Shown: positions 38,346 to 49,549, counted from the stretch's first letter. The stretch: 64,000 nucleotides of DNA from Paraniabella ginsengisoli (GCF_022513635.1 NZ_JAKWBL010000004.1:930001-994000); one strand, 5' to 3'. The notes: generated from the letters alone by a model not told the origin. Translations and numbers: made by a program.

Positions 38346-38930
38346 ATGAAAAAAAGAATAGCAGTAGATATGGACGGCGTATTAGCAGATTGTTTTGAAC
38401 AATTTGTAAACTATGAATATGCCGAAACAGGTATTAGAAAAACTGTTGAAGAAGGATCAGGTAAAACTGAAGATGAAACTTTTGAAAATGCAAGAACCTA
38501 TTTATATCAGCCAGGCTTTTTTAGGGGCATGCCTGTAATAGCAAACAGCCAGGAAGTATTATATAAATTAAACGAGCGATTTGAAATATTCATTGTCTCG
38601 GCGGCAACTGAATTTCCACAGTCATTGCCCGAAAAGCAGGCTTGGTTAAATGAGCATTTTCCTTTTATCAAATGGCAGCAAATGATGTTTTGTGGTTCAA
38701 AAGCCATTATTGACGCTGATGTAATGATAGATGACCATTTTAAAAACCTGGATTCATTTAAAGGCAGAACCATTTTATTTACACAGCCACATAATGAACT
38801 GGCTAATGCTGGCAAACATAAAAGAGTACACAACTGGCTTGAAATCGAACATCTTTTATTGAACCCTCAATTGTATATTAATCATGATGCGCCAGCTGAT
38901 TTTTCGCCGGCAATAAGTAAATATGCCTAG
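38346..38930 (+). CDS. 5'-nucleotidase, NT5C type (HAD superfamily)
   Basis: The 194-residue protein has HAD motif I DMDGVLAD (both Asp), motif II IVSAATEF and the motif III/IV region VMIDDHFKNLDSFKG. It fits the 5'(3')-deoxyribonucleotidase (NT5C) family, which dephosphorylates deoxynucleoside monophosphates. It is intact. A palindromic operator-like site lies over its promoter. Confidence 0.88.
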   Translation: MKKRIAVDMDGVLADCFEQFVNYEYAETGIRKTVEEGSGKTEDETFENARTYLYQPGFFRGMPVIANSQEVLYKLNERFEIFIVSAATEFPQSLPEKQAWLNEHFPFIKWQQMMFCGSKAIIDADVMIDDHFKNLDSFKGRTILFTQPHNELANAGKHKRVHNWLEIEHLLLNPQLYINHDAPADFSPAISKYA

Positions 38931-38935
38931 CCGCT

Positions 38936-39994
38936 TTACTCCCTCTCCTTTGGAGAGGGTTGGGAGCTTGTCCGCCCACTGGCGGATGAGGTAGAACCGC
39001 GCTTAATAAGCTCCGAAGGAACAAACACAAGTTGTTCCTTTTTATTTTGTGTAATAATGTCCATCAATAATTCAGTAGCCGTTTGTCCCAGTTGATGCAT
39101 GGGCTGCTTTACATACGAAAGCTGAGGCTGAAAAAAATCAAAAACCTCGCTTTCATCAAAACCGATCAATTCTACCTGATCTGGAATTTTTATACCGGTT
39201 TGCTGAATATATTTTAAAGCATGTAATGCAATTCTGTTTGAAGCAAATAAAATAGCATCAACAGAAGGTGTCGATAACAAAGACTTTACTGCCGCTGTAA
39301 TTTCTGTGGCGTCATGGTTCAGACTTACCTTTTTTATCAGGGTTTTATCAGCAGCAATTTTGTGATCCGTAAGTGCCTGAGTATATCCTTTTGTTCTGTC
39401 ATTTAAATGGTTCAGTTTGGTTTTGTAACTGATCAAACCGATTCTCTTTTTACCATTTTATAAATAGTTTTACGGCGTCATACGATGCTTTGAAATTATC
39501 TACGTTCACACAATGTGCATCAATTTTCGGAAAGTAGCGATCCACAATAACAAAAGGGAAATTGGATTTTTTAGTCCGATAATAAAATCTTCAGCACCTT
39601 CTGGCGGCAACATAATCAACCCATCCACCTGCCGATTTAAGAAAGCGTTAGTAAGATTTTCAAATTTGGTAAGGTCTTCGTCAGAACTTCCAAAAATCAC
39701 TGTGTACCCGTATTTAGCGCCCTCGTCCTCAATAATTCTGGCCAATGTTGAAGAAAAGGGGTTTGAAATGTCAGCCACAATTAAGCCAATTGTAAAAGTT
39801 TTATTTGTCTTCAGGCTTTTAGCAATTTGGTTAGGCCGGTATTGCAGTTTCTTGGCGGTCTTCCTTATTTTCTCCGCTACGTCTTTATTAATCCTGTTTT
39901 CAAAACGGTTATTCAGCACATAAGATACCAGCGCCACAGACACGCCCACTTCACGGGCAATATCTTTCATCGAAACTTTTCCTGGCTTTTGCAT
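38936..39994 (-). CDS. LacI family transcriptional regulator (two frameshifts, C-terminus from a repeat)
   Basis: About 352 residues from ATG 39994. The HTH and hinge are VSMKDIAREVGVSVALVSYVLN ... RPNQIAKSLKTNKT, followed by a periplasmic-binding-protein-like effector domain (TIGLIVADISNPFSS, NRQVDGLIMLPPEG, QVELIGFDESE). One base each at 39559-39561 and 39456-39459 restores FPFVIVDRYF and IKNGKKRIGLIS. The last 16 or so residues (SASGRTSSQPSPKERE) come from a dispersed repeat past the natural SELIKRGST end. The effector is unknown. Confidence 0.87.
38939..38993. repeat. CTCCCTCTCC dispersed repeat with nested TCCGCC/GGCGGA palindrome
   Basis: CTCCCTCTCCTTTGGAGAGG leads to GTTGGG, then a segment holding TCCGCC-CACT-GGCGGA (38971-38986), then TGAGGT. 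Compared with 36923-36954, the TCCGCC palindrome segment interrupts the element. It overlaps the 3' end of the LacI gene. Confidence 0.8.
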
Positions 39995-40051
39995 GAAAAC
40001 AAATGTAACACAGATTTTTATTGTGTCATCGGTAAATATAACTGGTCGATC

Positions 40052-40148
40052 TTGCCACGCTCGCTTGTGCTGTTGTATATATGGCATCCTATATAAACGA
40101 TTGTCAACAGCACCACAGACTTCCGAGGTTTTTAAAACCTCGGAAGTC
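40052..40148. repeat. composite dispersed repeat: CCACGCTCGC variant, GGCATCCTA and GACTTCCGAGG hairpin
   Basis: TTGCCACGCTCGCTTGTGCT (40052-40071) replaces the TGCGTCGCA core. It is followed by ATGGCATCCTATATAAACGA (40081-40100) and by a hairpin with arms GACTTCCGAGGTTTT (40118-40132) and AAAACCTCGGAAGTC (40134-40148). It lies between the divergent LacI and DPP IV genes. Confidence 0.8.
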
Positions 40149-40271
40149 TTAACTCGCACAAACTGTCAACCGTCAACTATCCTCTTTAAAACTGCCGCTC
40201 ATCAATTTACGCACTACCATTTATTCATCAATATGTACATTCGCTTATCACCATCATCAAAACATTTTTAC

Positions 40272-42454
40272 ATGTTAAAAAAATTTTATTGCTTCTGCTT
40301 ATTGTTCATCGCTTTTACGCCAATCATGGCACAGTCCGTTAACTGGTCTGCCGATGGCAACGCTTATTACAAATCGGAAGACGGCGCAATAGTAAAATAC
40401 ACGTTACCACAAAACGAAAAAACCATTTTGGTAGCAAAAGAAAAATTGACTCCTGCTAACGCAACTAAGCCAATTGAAATAAGAAGTTTTATTGTAAGTT
40501 CTGATGAGTCGAAACTCCTTATATACAATAACACAAAAAAGGTATGGAGGCAGGACACACGCGGCGATTATTGGGTATATGATGCAACATCAGGTAAATT
40601 ACAACAACTTGGAAAAGGAAAACCTGTTTCATCTTTAATGTTTGCCAAGCTATCGCCCGATAATTCAAAAGCAGCGTATGTAAGTGAATACAATTTATAC
40701 GTAGAAGACCTGGCCACCGGAAAGATCACGCCACTAACTAAAGATGGCGATCGTAAAAATATAAACGGCACTTTTGACTGGGCTTATGAAGAAGAGTTTT
40801 TTTGTCGCGATGGGTTTAGATGGTCGCCCGACAGCAAAAAAATTGCTTACTGGAAAATAATTACCGGCGACACAAAAGTTTATAATATGGTAAATAATAC
40901 TGATTCTATTTACCCAACGTTAATACCAATCGAATATCCGGTTGCCGGAGAAAAACCATCTATTTTTAAAATTGGTGTTGTTAACCTGCAGGATGTTAAA
41001 ACAAAATGGATGAACATTCCTGATGATGCTACATGGGGTTCGTATGCGCCGCGCATGGAGTGGGCTAGTAATAATGAGGAATTGATTGTTCAACATTTGA
41101 ACAGAAGACAGAATGAAAGCAATCTCCTGCTATGCAATATACAAAGTGGAAGCTCAAAGCCGATATACAATGAAAAAGATAGCGCCTGGCTTGACATTCT
41201 ACCTTTATGGGATGAGGATTATGCAAACGGTGGTTGGGATTGGTTAAATAATGGAAAAGAATTTTTATGGCCTTCCGAAAAAGATGGCTGGCGGCATTTG
41301 TACAGAATAAGCCGGGATGGAAAAAGGAAGTGCTCATTACAAAAGGAAAATATGACGTGATGGACATTGCTGCTATTGATGAAAAGGGCGGCTATGTTTA
41401 CTTTCATGCCTCTCCGGAAAATGCAACACAAAAATATTTGTACCGTACCAAACTCAATGGAGACGGTAATTTGGAGCCTTTGACACCAGAAAAATATGAC
41501 GGAACCAATAGCTATAATCTTTCACCTGGAGGTAAATTCGCCGTTCATAGTTTCTCAAATTATTACACCCGTCCCGAAACTGAATGGATTCAGGTTGCAG
41601 ATCATAAATCAATAAGCAATACTAATAAAATTGATGAAGCCATTGCCGCATCAGATAAACCAAAATCAAATGTGGAGTTTATAAAAATAACAACAGAGGA
41701 TGGTGTAGAGATGGATGCATGGATGGCTAAGCCTTATAATTTTGACAGCACAAAAAAATATCCTGTTGTTTTTTATGTATACACAGAGCCCTGGGGCCAA
41801 ACGGTAAAAGATACTTATGGTGCTGGCCGAAACTTTTTATATACCGGTGACATGGCAAAGGATGGCTATGTCTATGTATCAATTGACAGCCGAGGAACGC
41901 CTGTGCCTAAAGGCAGAGCCTGGCGCAAGGCATTGTATAAAAACATTGGTATTCTAAATATTCACGATCAGGCGATGGCTGCTAAAGAACTTTTAAAGCG
42001 TTCTTATATAGATGCAGAGCGTGTTGCAGTATGGGGATGGAGTGGCGGTGGCTCTACTACGTTGAACCTGATGTTCCAGTTTCCCGAAATTTATAAAACG
42101 GGTATTGCAGTTGCCGCTGTTGGCAACCAGCGTACTTATGATAATATTTACCAGGAACGTTATTCGGGCATTCCGCAACAGGATGAAGCACCTTATATTA
42201 ATGGTTCGCCAGTTACGCACGCAAAAAATTTAAATGGCAATCTTTTGTATATACACGGCACTGGTGATGATAATGTTCACTATAACAACGCTGACATGTT
42301 GATCAATGAATTGATAAAATACAACAAGCAATTTCAATTGATGAGTTATCCCAACCGCTCGCATAGCATATCAGAAGGGGAAGGCACTTCTCAACATTTA
42401 CAAACTTTGTACACTAATTATCTCAGACTGCATTGTCCGCCAGGAGCAAGATGA
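40272..42454 (+). CDS. dipeptidyl-peptidase IV (S9B peptidase) (one frameshift)
   Basis: About 727 residues from ATG 40272, with signal peptide (CFCLLFIAFTPIMAQ). The beta-propeller carries the DPP IV hallmark DWAYEEEF, whose Glu pair binds the substrate N-terminus. The hydrolase domain has Ser in GWSGGGS, Asp in GTGDDNVHYNN and His in NRSHSI. It should cut X-Pro or X-Ala dipeptides from peptides in the periplasm. A missing A in 41321-41325 breaks it between propeller and hydrolase. Confidence 0.93.
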
Positions 42455-42459
42455 GTTTT

Positions 42460-42496
42460 CAAAATAAAAAAACAGCATGGTACCTTTTTTATTTTG
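42460..42496. terminator. bidirectional terminator between DPP IV and deacetylase genes
   Basis: CAAAATAAAAAA and TTTTTTATTTTG form an AT-rich stem around a GC-containing loop (CAGCATGGTACC). The minus-strand stop codon of the deacetylase gene lies inside the stem. The genes converge here. Confidence 0.65.
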
Positions 42497-43777
42497 TAGC
42501 AATGCTTATTAGCTCTTCATAAATACTTGCCCAGTCAGTGTTTGAGAATGTATCATTGTGCCATAAAGTGCAATAAAGCCCTCCAACATTTTGCACTGTT
42601 TTATACAATTGCAGCATTTCAGCAAATGCCTGATTATGGTTATGTTTTTTATAATGAACAGATGTGGCATCCATAAAACAGAAAGGGTAAATGCGCATGT
42701 TTGTTGATTTATTTTTTGAAAGATCAAACCAATAAAAAGGAGCAGCAACAGATGCCCTGAAACCATTTACAGCAGCGTATCCCATTGAATAATCTTCTTC
42801 AATGCCTACCTCTGTTAATCGTTGGTATGTAGTAGGTAAAGTAAATCGCAAATAATGTTGGCGAGATGCTGTGATTTGTGTTTTGGTTATTGATGACAGC
42901 ATACTTTTTTCTTTTTTAAGCATTGAAAAGTTGTCGCCGCTTTGCCAGGAAGGATGCAGGCCAATTGAGTATTGCTTAGAAATAGTAGTTATCAACTTTT
43001 GCATTTCAATATTTCGCGGCGAAATATTTTTATCCTTTTTAGATTTTTTTTCAGCTACCAAAAAGAAATATTTCGGTTTCAGGTTATATTGCAAATGAAG
43101 CTGATGTAGCCAACCAAAGTTGTGATATGGGTCGTGTTGCTGACCCAATAAAACTCTTATTCTTTCTTTACAGGCTTTAAAATCGAATTTTATAATATCT
43201 CTCAAAAAACCTCCGGTATTTCTCCAAATGCCTTTATAGCGATAGCTCCAGGCGATGTCAATATCATAAGTTGGTAAAAAGCTAATTTTTTTTTAGATAC
43301 AGAAAGCGATGGATAATATTTGAGTATGATTTGCCTGAAGTTTTGCAACCAAATATTGACGAGCGGCTGTTGTAAAAAATTTTGTTGAAAGGCTAAAGCG
43401 TTTTCATGGCTGTACCTGCCATGTTTATCTTTTTTATGAGGAAGGTATTCTTCATAACGACTGATTAAGTAGAAGCTTGCTGCAAAAATGTCAAAGCCAG
43501 TCTCACTTTCATTTCGGAAAAATATCGTTACGCCTTCTTTTTCAATACAAATTATCGATTGAGGTTTTATATCTTCTTCAAACAATAAATTATGTGGTTG
43601 TATTTGTAAAAGACAATCATCAAAAGCCTTATTGCTATAATTGATTTTAGCTTCTTTAACACTTGCAAATTGAACCTCATCATTTGTTATGAACCATTCT
43701 TCATTGCTTATTTGTTTGGATATAAAATCTACAATGTATTGCAGCCTTGGAGTTGTATGTGTTGAAAAGATGAGCAA
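42489..43777 (-). CDS. polysaccharide deacetylase family protein (one frameshift)
   Basis: About 429 residues. The N-terminal region of about 170 residues precedes the catalytic NodB-like domain, whose first motif TYDIDIAW is uncovered by adding a base to the T-run 43286-43294. A second motif, SIGLHPSW, provides the metal His. DUF7033-plus-deacetylase proteins of this kind occur in Bacteroidota surface polysaccharide loci; the substrate here is unknown. No signal peptide is evident. Confidence 0.78.
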
Positions 43778-43790
43778 GATTATTGGACTA

Positions 43791-43857
43791 TTATCGTCGT
43801 TTATGTAGGATGAGTTGTGAACTACAGTTGAACGGAGCGACGCAATATGGATGCCAC
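43791..43857. repeat. dispersed repeat, reverse orientation
   Basis: ATCGTCGTTTATGTAGGATG is the reverse complement of the CATCCTACATAAACGACG arm at 33760. It is followed by AACTACAGTTGAACGG and AGCGACGCA (43836-43844), a one-base variant of the core. It lies just past the repaired lutB end. Confidence 0.75.
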
Positions 43858-43899
43858 GTATTTACAGATGATTTAACAAACTCAATATTTTTGTCAGTA

Positions 43900-45271
43900 T
43901 TATTTTCTTCTCTCTGCCCAAAGTTCGTTAAACGTTTTTTTAGGAAACTCAAGCCTGCTGCGCCGTTGGTCCATGAGCCTGCAACAGCATTAATGACTTT
44001 TGTTTTCATGGCTCCATTGCTTGCATTCATCCAATTGCGTTTTAACATAGCGGTCTTCCACATTTTCCAGGCTATCTTTTCGGCGAAAGGTGCATGGCCT
44101 TTTTCCTGCGCTTCGTGGCGGTTTTCTAAAAGCAACTCATGCAGGTTGATTTTTACGGCACAAACCTCTGTGCAATTACCACAAAGCGAAGAGGCATGGC
44201 TTAAATGCTTCCATTCCTTCATGGGTTTTAAATGCGGTGTAATTACAGAACCGATCGGGCCGCTGTAAGTTGTGTTGTATGTATGGCCTCCGATATTTTT
44301 ATAAACAGGGCATGCATTTAAGCAGGCGCCGCAGCGGATGCAGTATAAAGCTTCGCGCGCTTTTTCGTTAGCAAGCATATTGGTGCGCCCGTTATCAAGT
44401 AAGATCACATACATTTCTTCAGGTCCATCAATTTCTCCTGGTTGGCGCGGGCCTGTAACAATTGTGCTGTAAGAAGTAATACGCTGGCCAGTACCAAACG
44501 TTGCCAGAAGCGGCCAAAACAGCGCCAGGTCTGTCATTGAAGGGATCACTTTTTCTATTCCGGCAATCACAATATGTGTTTTCGGCATAGAGCAACTGAG
44601 CCTTGCATTGCCTTCGTTTTCGGTAATGGCAATGCCACCTATATCGGAAATAATAAAATTAGCACCCGTAACTCCTACTTCTGCTTCGACATATTTCTGG
44701 CGTAACTTATCTCTTGCAATCAAAGTCAGTTGTTCTGCGCTAAGCGATGGATCAGTTCCCAACTTATCAGCAAAAAGCCGGGCAATATCATCTTTGCTTT
44801 TATGCATTGCCGGCGTCACAATATGATAAGGCGTTTCTCCGTCAAGTTGTTGAATGTATTCTCCTAAATCTGTTTCAATACTTTCAATGCCCTGTTCTTC
44901 GAGGTGTTTATTGAGATGAATTTCTTCAGTAACCATGCTTTTACTTTTTACAAGCGTGGTGCAATTTTTTTCCTTGCAAATAGCTATCACGGCGTCTGTT
45001 GCTTGCTTAGCATCTTCGCACCAAATTACCTTCGCGCCTCGCGCAGTTATTAAGGATTCAAAATTTTCAAGATGCTGATCTAAAGTTTCAATGGCTTTCC
45101 ACTTCAGATTTTTAGCACGTTCCCGTGCCAAAGAAACATCTGTAAATTGTTTTTTCCCAAGTGGAACCGTGGCGTTGTATCTGCCAATATTAAAGTTAAT
45201 TACCTGGCGATGATCTCTGTCCGCGGCTTTTTGTTTACTTTTTTATTAAATGCTGTTGCTGTATTTGACAT
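43900..45271 (-). CDS. lutB: lactate utilization iron-sulfur protein LutB (two frameshifts)
   Basis: About 457 residues from ATG 45271 (MSNTATAFNKKVNKKAADRD, after adding a base at 45228-45232). The N-terminal LUD domain (TTLVKSKSMVTEEI, GVTGANFIISDIGGIAITENEGN) is followed by two 4Fe-4S clusters (CIRCGACLNACPVY and SLCGNCTEVCAVKI). It should be part of the LutABC L-lactate oxidation complex. As written, the tail runs into the repeat; a base added at 43945-43947 gives GLSFPKKTFNELWAERRK and a stop at 43900. lutA and lutC are not in the window. Confidence 0.9.
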
Positions 45272-45301
45272 AGATAATGACAGATAAACTTAAAATTAAA
45301 A

Positions 45302-45892
45302 TTACGGTTGGTGTTGATGTGCTGCTACAGCTTGTTCCAACACTTCGTAAAACTCTTCTCCATATTTTCTGACCAAAGGTTCTTTCAAAAATTGATAAAC
45401 AGGAACTTTTAATTTTTCTCCCAATTTACATGCGGGACCGCATAATTTTTTGCGGGGTTCGTAATTAAGGCGTTCGTAATCGCCATGTTTGCCCTGGTAG
45501 GCGATAATAGGATAAAGGTGACAACTAATAGGTTTCTTCCATTTTATTTTTCCATCGTTATAGGCTTGTTCAAAAGCACATTTAATAAGACCGTTATTTT
45601 CACGATAAGCATAAACACAAATCTCATTATCGCTGGCCAGGGTTGGTGTTACCCATCCAAATTCTTCGTCATAATGATATTTGCCATTTTTTTCTACTTC
45701 TTCAATGGCATCTTTGGTCATGTAAGGTTTAATAATTTCATAGTACCTGTTCACTTCGTCTAGCTCTTCTTCAGTCAACGGTGCGCCAGCATCTCCTTCT
45801 TCACAACACCCGCCTTTGCATTTGGTAAGATCACATACAAATTGGGCTTCGGCTATATCATCACTAATTATCTTGTTTTCGATTATGATCAT
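45302..45892 (-). CDS. DUF3109 family protein
   Basis: The 196-residue intact protein has a cysteine-rich N-terminus (FVCDLTKCKGGCCEEGDAGAP) and further cysteines (ICVYAY, CAFEQAY, PISCHLYPI, KLCGPACKLGE). The pattern is that of DUF3109 and similar to YkgJ-type putative zinc or iron-sulfur proteins. It ends 30 bases before the lutB start and is codirectional, so they may share an mRNA. Confidence 0.88.
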   Translation of the reverse strand: MIIIENKIISDDIAEAQFVCDLTKCKGGCCEEGDAGAPLTEEELDEVNRYYEIIKPYMTKDAIEEVEKNGKYHYDEEFGWVTPTLASDNEICVYAYRENNGLIKCAFEQAYNDGKIKWKKPISCHLYPIIAYQGKHGDYERLNYEPRKKLCGPACKLGEKLKVPVYQFLKEPLVRKYGEEFYEVLEQAVAAHQHQP

Positions 45893-45927
45893 TTTGCAAA
45901 AGTAATGCAGCGGCGCGAAGGTTTTTC

Positions 45928-47272
45928 TTATTGCTTTGTCTTAATTACTATTTGGGCCTTTTTTACCCTGTTTCGTTCTACTTCAAGAACGGTAAACTCA
46001 AAGTCGCCACTGCTTACTACACTTCCTTCGTTTGGAAGTTCTCCGGAAATTTCATTGATCAGCCCACCAAGAGATTCGTTTTCGCCGCGTACTTCGTCAA
46101 AAGTGTTTACTGAAAGTTGCATAGCTTTACATACGTCGCGCAGCATGGTGCTTCCTTCAAAAATATAAGTATTATCGTCTACTTTTTTATTATTGATTTC
46201 ATCTTCATCAAACTCATCTTTAATATCTCCAATTACTTCTTCCTGAATATCTTCCATAGTAATAATACCGCTCGTGCCGCCAAACTCGTCAACAACGATT
46301 GCAAAATGCATGCGTTTTTTTTGAAACTCAAGCAGCAGGTCTTCAATCAATTTAGAATCGGGAACAAAATAGGGGGCGTATTACTGAATGCCAATCAAAA
46401 TCTTCTTCGTATAAATGTGGAATAAGATCTTTAGTATTCAGTATGCCTTCAATCTCATCCAAATCTCCTTTATAAACTGGAAGCCGCGAGTATTGCAGAT
46501 CTTTTATTTTTCCAATGAGTTCAGAAAAGGATGTATTATATTCTATGCCGTTCACATAAAGGCGGCTACGCATCACTTTCTTTACAGATATTTTTCCAAA
46601 CTTAACAATGCTTTTCATGATGTTCTTCTCTTCAGGAGATACTTCATCATCTGTTTGTACATCAATTGCTTCATCAAATTCCTGTAAACTATTAGCCTCA
46701 GCATTATCTGTTCCTAATGTTTTGCCAAGACTATCGGCCACAGCTACAATGCTGTTACTTATTCTTCTGAATACAAAATGAATCATTTCGACAGTAAACA
46801 ATAATACTGGCCATTCATAAGCGAACCGCAAACTATTTTGCCTGGCCCAAACACGCGGAAATATTTCTAATGGAAATACGATGAGGAAGGCTATCAGCAA
46901 CCATTTTAAAGCTATCGAAAGCGTGCTATGTAAATATTCGGGTGGTGTATATTGATTGATGAGATAATTTGTCAGAATGATCAGACAGATGTTCAAAATT
47001 GTTTTCGAAATGATCATGGAGGCGTATACCTCTTTTGGTTCATCCAATAGGTCGATAATTCTTCTGGCGGCAGGCTGTTGCTTGGTTTTTAAAACATCGA
47101 TGTCTTTTTCATTAAGAGAAAATATTGCGGCCTGCGAACCTGAGATCGAGAAAGAAAGGAATACCAGCAATAATAAGAGAACCACCAGCACCGTGCTGCT
47201 TTGGGCATTCGCCTGCACCTCTATTTGCAGAAGGGGCTTAAATAATAAAGTCGTAATTACTGAAGTGTACAA
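45928..47272 (-). CDS. gldE: gliding motility-associated protein GldE (CNNM-CBS-CorC) (one frameshift)
   Basis: About 447 residues. It has an N-terminal DUF21/CNNM membrane domain (four helices), a CBS pair (MRSRLYVNGIEYNTSF ... YSRLPVYKGDLDEIEGIL; PYFVPDSKLIEDLLLEFQKK and VVDEFGGTSGIITMEDI) and a C-terminal CorC_HlyC domain. The neighbourhood mutY-ssb-gldE is the one seen around gldE in Flavobacterium, which is why the gldE name is preferred over a generic hemolysin-like transporter. The break is at the G-run 46372-46376. The start may be TTG 47272. No gldD follows. Confidence 0.83.
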
Positions 47273-47333
47273 AACAAAAATGATTAGTGGTTTTTTATGC
47301 TACATTCAAGATCAAACAGCATTTCGTGTTGGT

Positions 47334-47752
47334 TTAAAAATTAACTGCATCAGGTTCTCCGTCTCCAGTCGAGGGGCGTACGCCCGGGGTTTGATCGTCA
47401 TGCTCATGCGTTAAGCCTTCTACTTTTTTATCAAGCATAATAAGGTTTTCGCCAACTACTTCTGTGATATATTTTTTATGCCATCCCTATCTTCCCAACT
47501 TCGCGTACGTAACCTGCCTTCTATATATACCAGGCTAGATTTATGAAGAAATTTTTGAGCAAGATCGGCAAGGCCGCGCCATAACACAACGGTATGCCAT
47601 TCGGTTTGAGAAACCAGTTTGCCTGATCTGTCTTTAAAAGTTTCTGTAGTTGCCAAAGGAAATTTAGCAACTGCTATGTTTCCTTCAAGTTGTTGCACTT
47701 CGGGGTCTTTTCCCAGGTTGCCGATCAACATAACGCGGTTAACTCCTCTCAT
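47334..47752 (-). CDS. ssb: single-stranded DNA-binding protein (one frameshift)
   Basis: About 139 residues. The OB fold begins RGVNRVMLIGNLGKDPEVQ and includes SQTEWHTVVLWRGLADLAQKFLHK and YIEGRLRTRSWEDRDG. Adding a base in the T-run 47472-47477 restores KKYITEVVGENLIMLDKK and an acidic tail ending GDGEPDAVNF instead of a stop at 47456. It coats single-stranded DNA in replication and repair. Confidence 0.92.
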
Positions 47753-47913
47753 ATTAAATATATATTTTTCTTATGTAAGTAAGTATTAAGCTATTGGTAA
47801 TCTAAAATTAATTTTTTTGATCACTTAAAGAAAATTAATGCAAATAGATCACCCTTAAGTTTTTTCAAATAAAAGCTAAAACTCTGTTTGTGTTCTTGTT
47901 GCGACTGAAGTTT

Positions 47914-48979
47914 TTAACTCTGAAATATATAATCATCGGATAAATAATCATTTAGAATACGAGGGAAAGATATTTGTTTCAAATCTTCAGGTTTTATCCA
48001 TTCAAAAGCGGTTAAAGTTGAAGATTTACATTTAATCTCACTTTCAATAAAAAAGGCAGTAATGTGCTGATGCGTTAGTTTTTGAGTATATGTTTTCTTA
48101 ACAATATTAGTTACCTCATTTTTATGGATCCAACCTAATTTAAAAGCTGAAGCTATGGCGTTTTTCTGTAAATCAGTGGCAGCCATTTCAACTAAAGGAA
48201 ACTCATGTAAATGCCGCCATATATCTTTTTCCGTTCTTTCTCGAACGGCTATTTTATTATTGAATTTTATCACAAAAAAGTAGAAAAACCTGGTTCGTTG
48301 CTTTACCTTTTTTTCTTTTACTGGCAAGAGAAGCACCTTATTTTCTGTAAATGCAACGCAATGGCTTTTAAAAATACAATCTTCGCAAAGAGGAGCAACT
48401 GGTTTACAAACCGTAGCACCAAAATCCATAATTGCCTGGTTATATGTTCCCGGCTTATTCTTATCCAGAAGCTGTGCTGCCAGCTCTTTGAACTTATTTT
48501 TCCCTTGTGTACTGTCAATAGCGTCGGCCACACCAAAAACTCTGGAAAGGATGCGAAACACATTGCCGTCGATTACGGCGTGTGGGAGATTAAAAGCAAA
48601 AGAGGCTATAGCAGCAGCTGTGTATGGACCAACACCCTTCAGTTGAAGTATATCTTCGTAGTTACTGGGAAAAGCATTTTGCAAATGGCCATGAATATAT
48701 TTAGCAGTCGTGATCAGATTGCGGCATCTTGAATAATATCCCAGACCCTCCCATAACTTGAACACTTTTTTTCATCAGCGGTGGCCAGTTGCTGTACAGT
48801 AGGAAAATGCGTTACAAATTTGTTGTAATAATCCATTCCCTGTTCCACTCTTGTTTGTTGTAAAATAATTTCGCTTAACCAGATCTTATAAGGATCTTTT
48901 TCCTCTTTCAGGGCATTTTCCGGTCGTTATCGGAATTATGCCATTTTAATAACAATTTCGAAAAATTATTGAAAGCCAA
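47914..48979 (-). CDS. mutY: A/G-specific adenine glycosylase (two frameshifts)
   Basis: About 355 residues. The N-terminus is recovered by adding one base in 48766-48772 and one near 48908: KMPWKEEKDPYKIWLSEIIL, then QQTRVEQG. The HhH-GPD core has LKGVGPYTAAAIASFAF and VIDGNVFRILSR (catalytic Asp), and the 4Fe-4S loop is C-x6-C-x2-C-x5-C (CKPVAPLCEDCIFKSHC). The C-terminal NUDIX-like domain recognises 8-oxoG. It removes A opposite 8-oxoG. No ATG was found at the expected position; TTG 48979 is the best start. Confidence 0.9.
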
Positions 48980-49125
48980 ATATTTATGTGTTAAATTGCT
49001 CAAAAGTTTTTTGTTATTTCGCCGGCCAATTAAAATTTGGATTAATAATTGTGTATATCTTGATTGAAAGATGCATAATAAGCTGTTTTACAGTTCACTC
49101 TATTAGTTAAAATAACATTAAATCT

Positions 49126-49445
49126 ATGCGAAAGGCAGACTTGGTAAATAAGATTTCAGACAAAACCGGCATTCCCAAAGTTGATGTACTGGTTACTCTT
49201 GAAACAATGTTCAAAGAAGTTAAGGATACACTGGCTTCTGGAGAAAACATCTACATTCGAGGTTTTGGCAGCTTCATAACAAAAAAAGAGCTGCAAAGAT
49301 TGGTCGCAATATTAAGAAAAATGTTGCGGTTCATATTCCGGAACATTATATTCCGGCTTTTAAACCCGCGAAGGAGTTTAGTATTGAAGTGAAAAAATTA
49401 AAAGAACCCAAACCAGATAATGGACCGGGTGAGGCGGAAGATTAA
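49126..49445 (+). CDS. HU family DNA-binding protein (one frameshift)
   Basis: About 106 residues: MRKADLVNKISDKTG, VDVLVTLETMFKEVKDTLASGENIYIRGFGSF. Adding one A in 49281-49287 gives KKRAAKIGRNIKKNVAVHIP and EHYIPAFKPAKEF, the HU arm and C-terminal helix, with an acidic tail to the stop at 49445. It bends and compacts DNA as a dimer. It sits before the TPR gene and RNase G, an arrangement common in Bacteroidota. Confidence 0.92.
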
Positions 49446-49520
49446 ACATTTTCCCCTTATGCTAACCAGCTTTTGAGTTTTTCTACATTTGTTTTTAAAC
49501 AATTTATATAATATTGGGGT

Positions 49521-49528
49521 TACCTTTG
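49521..49528 (+). promoter_or_regulatory. -7 element (TACCTTTG) deciding the TPR gene start
   Basis: TACCTTTG matches the -7 consensus. It lies inside the longest open frame, so the upstream start at 49514 cannot be translated from this promoter and GTG 49550 is preferred. Confidence 0.5.
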
Positions 49529-49549
49529 CAGTTCAAAATTTTTTTGATT

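Noticed and set aside
43791-43899. C-terminal extension of LutB into the repeat
   Set aside because: Adding one base at 43945-43947 restores the family-typical end (NELWAERRK) and a stop at 43900; the extension is read-through.
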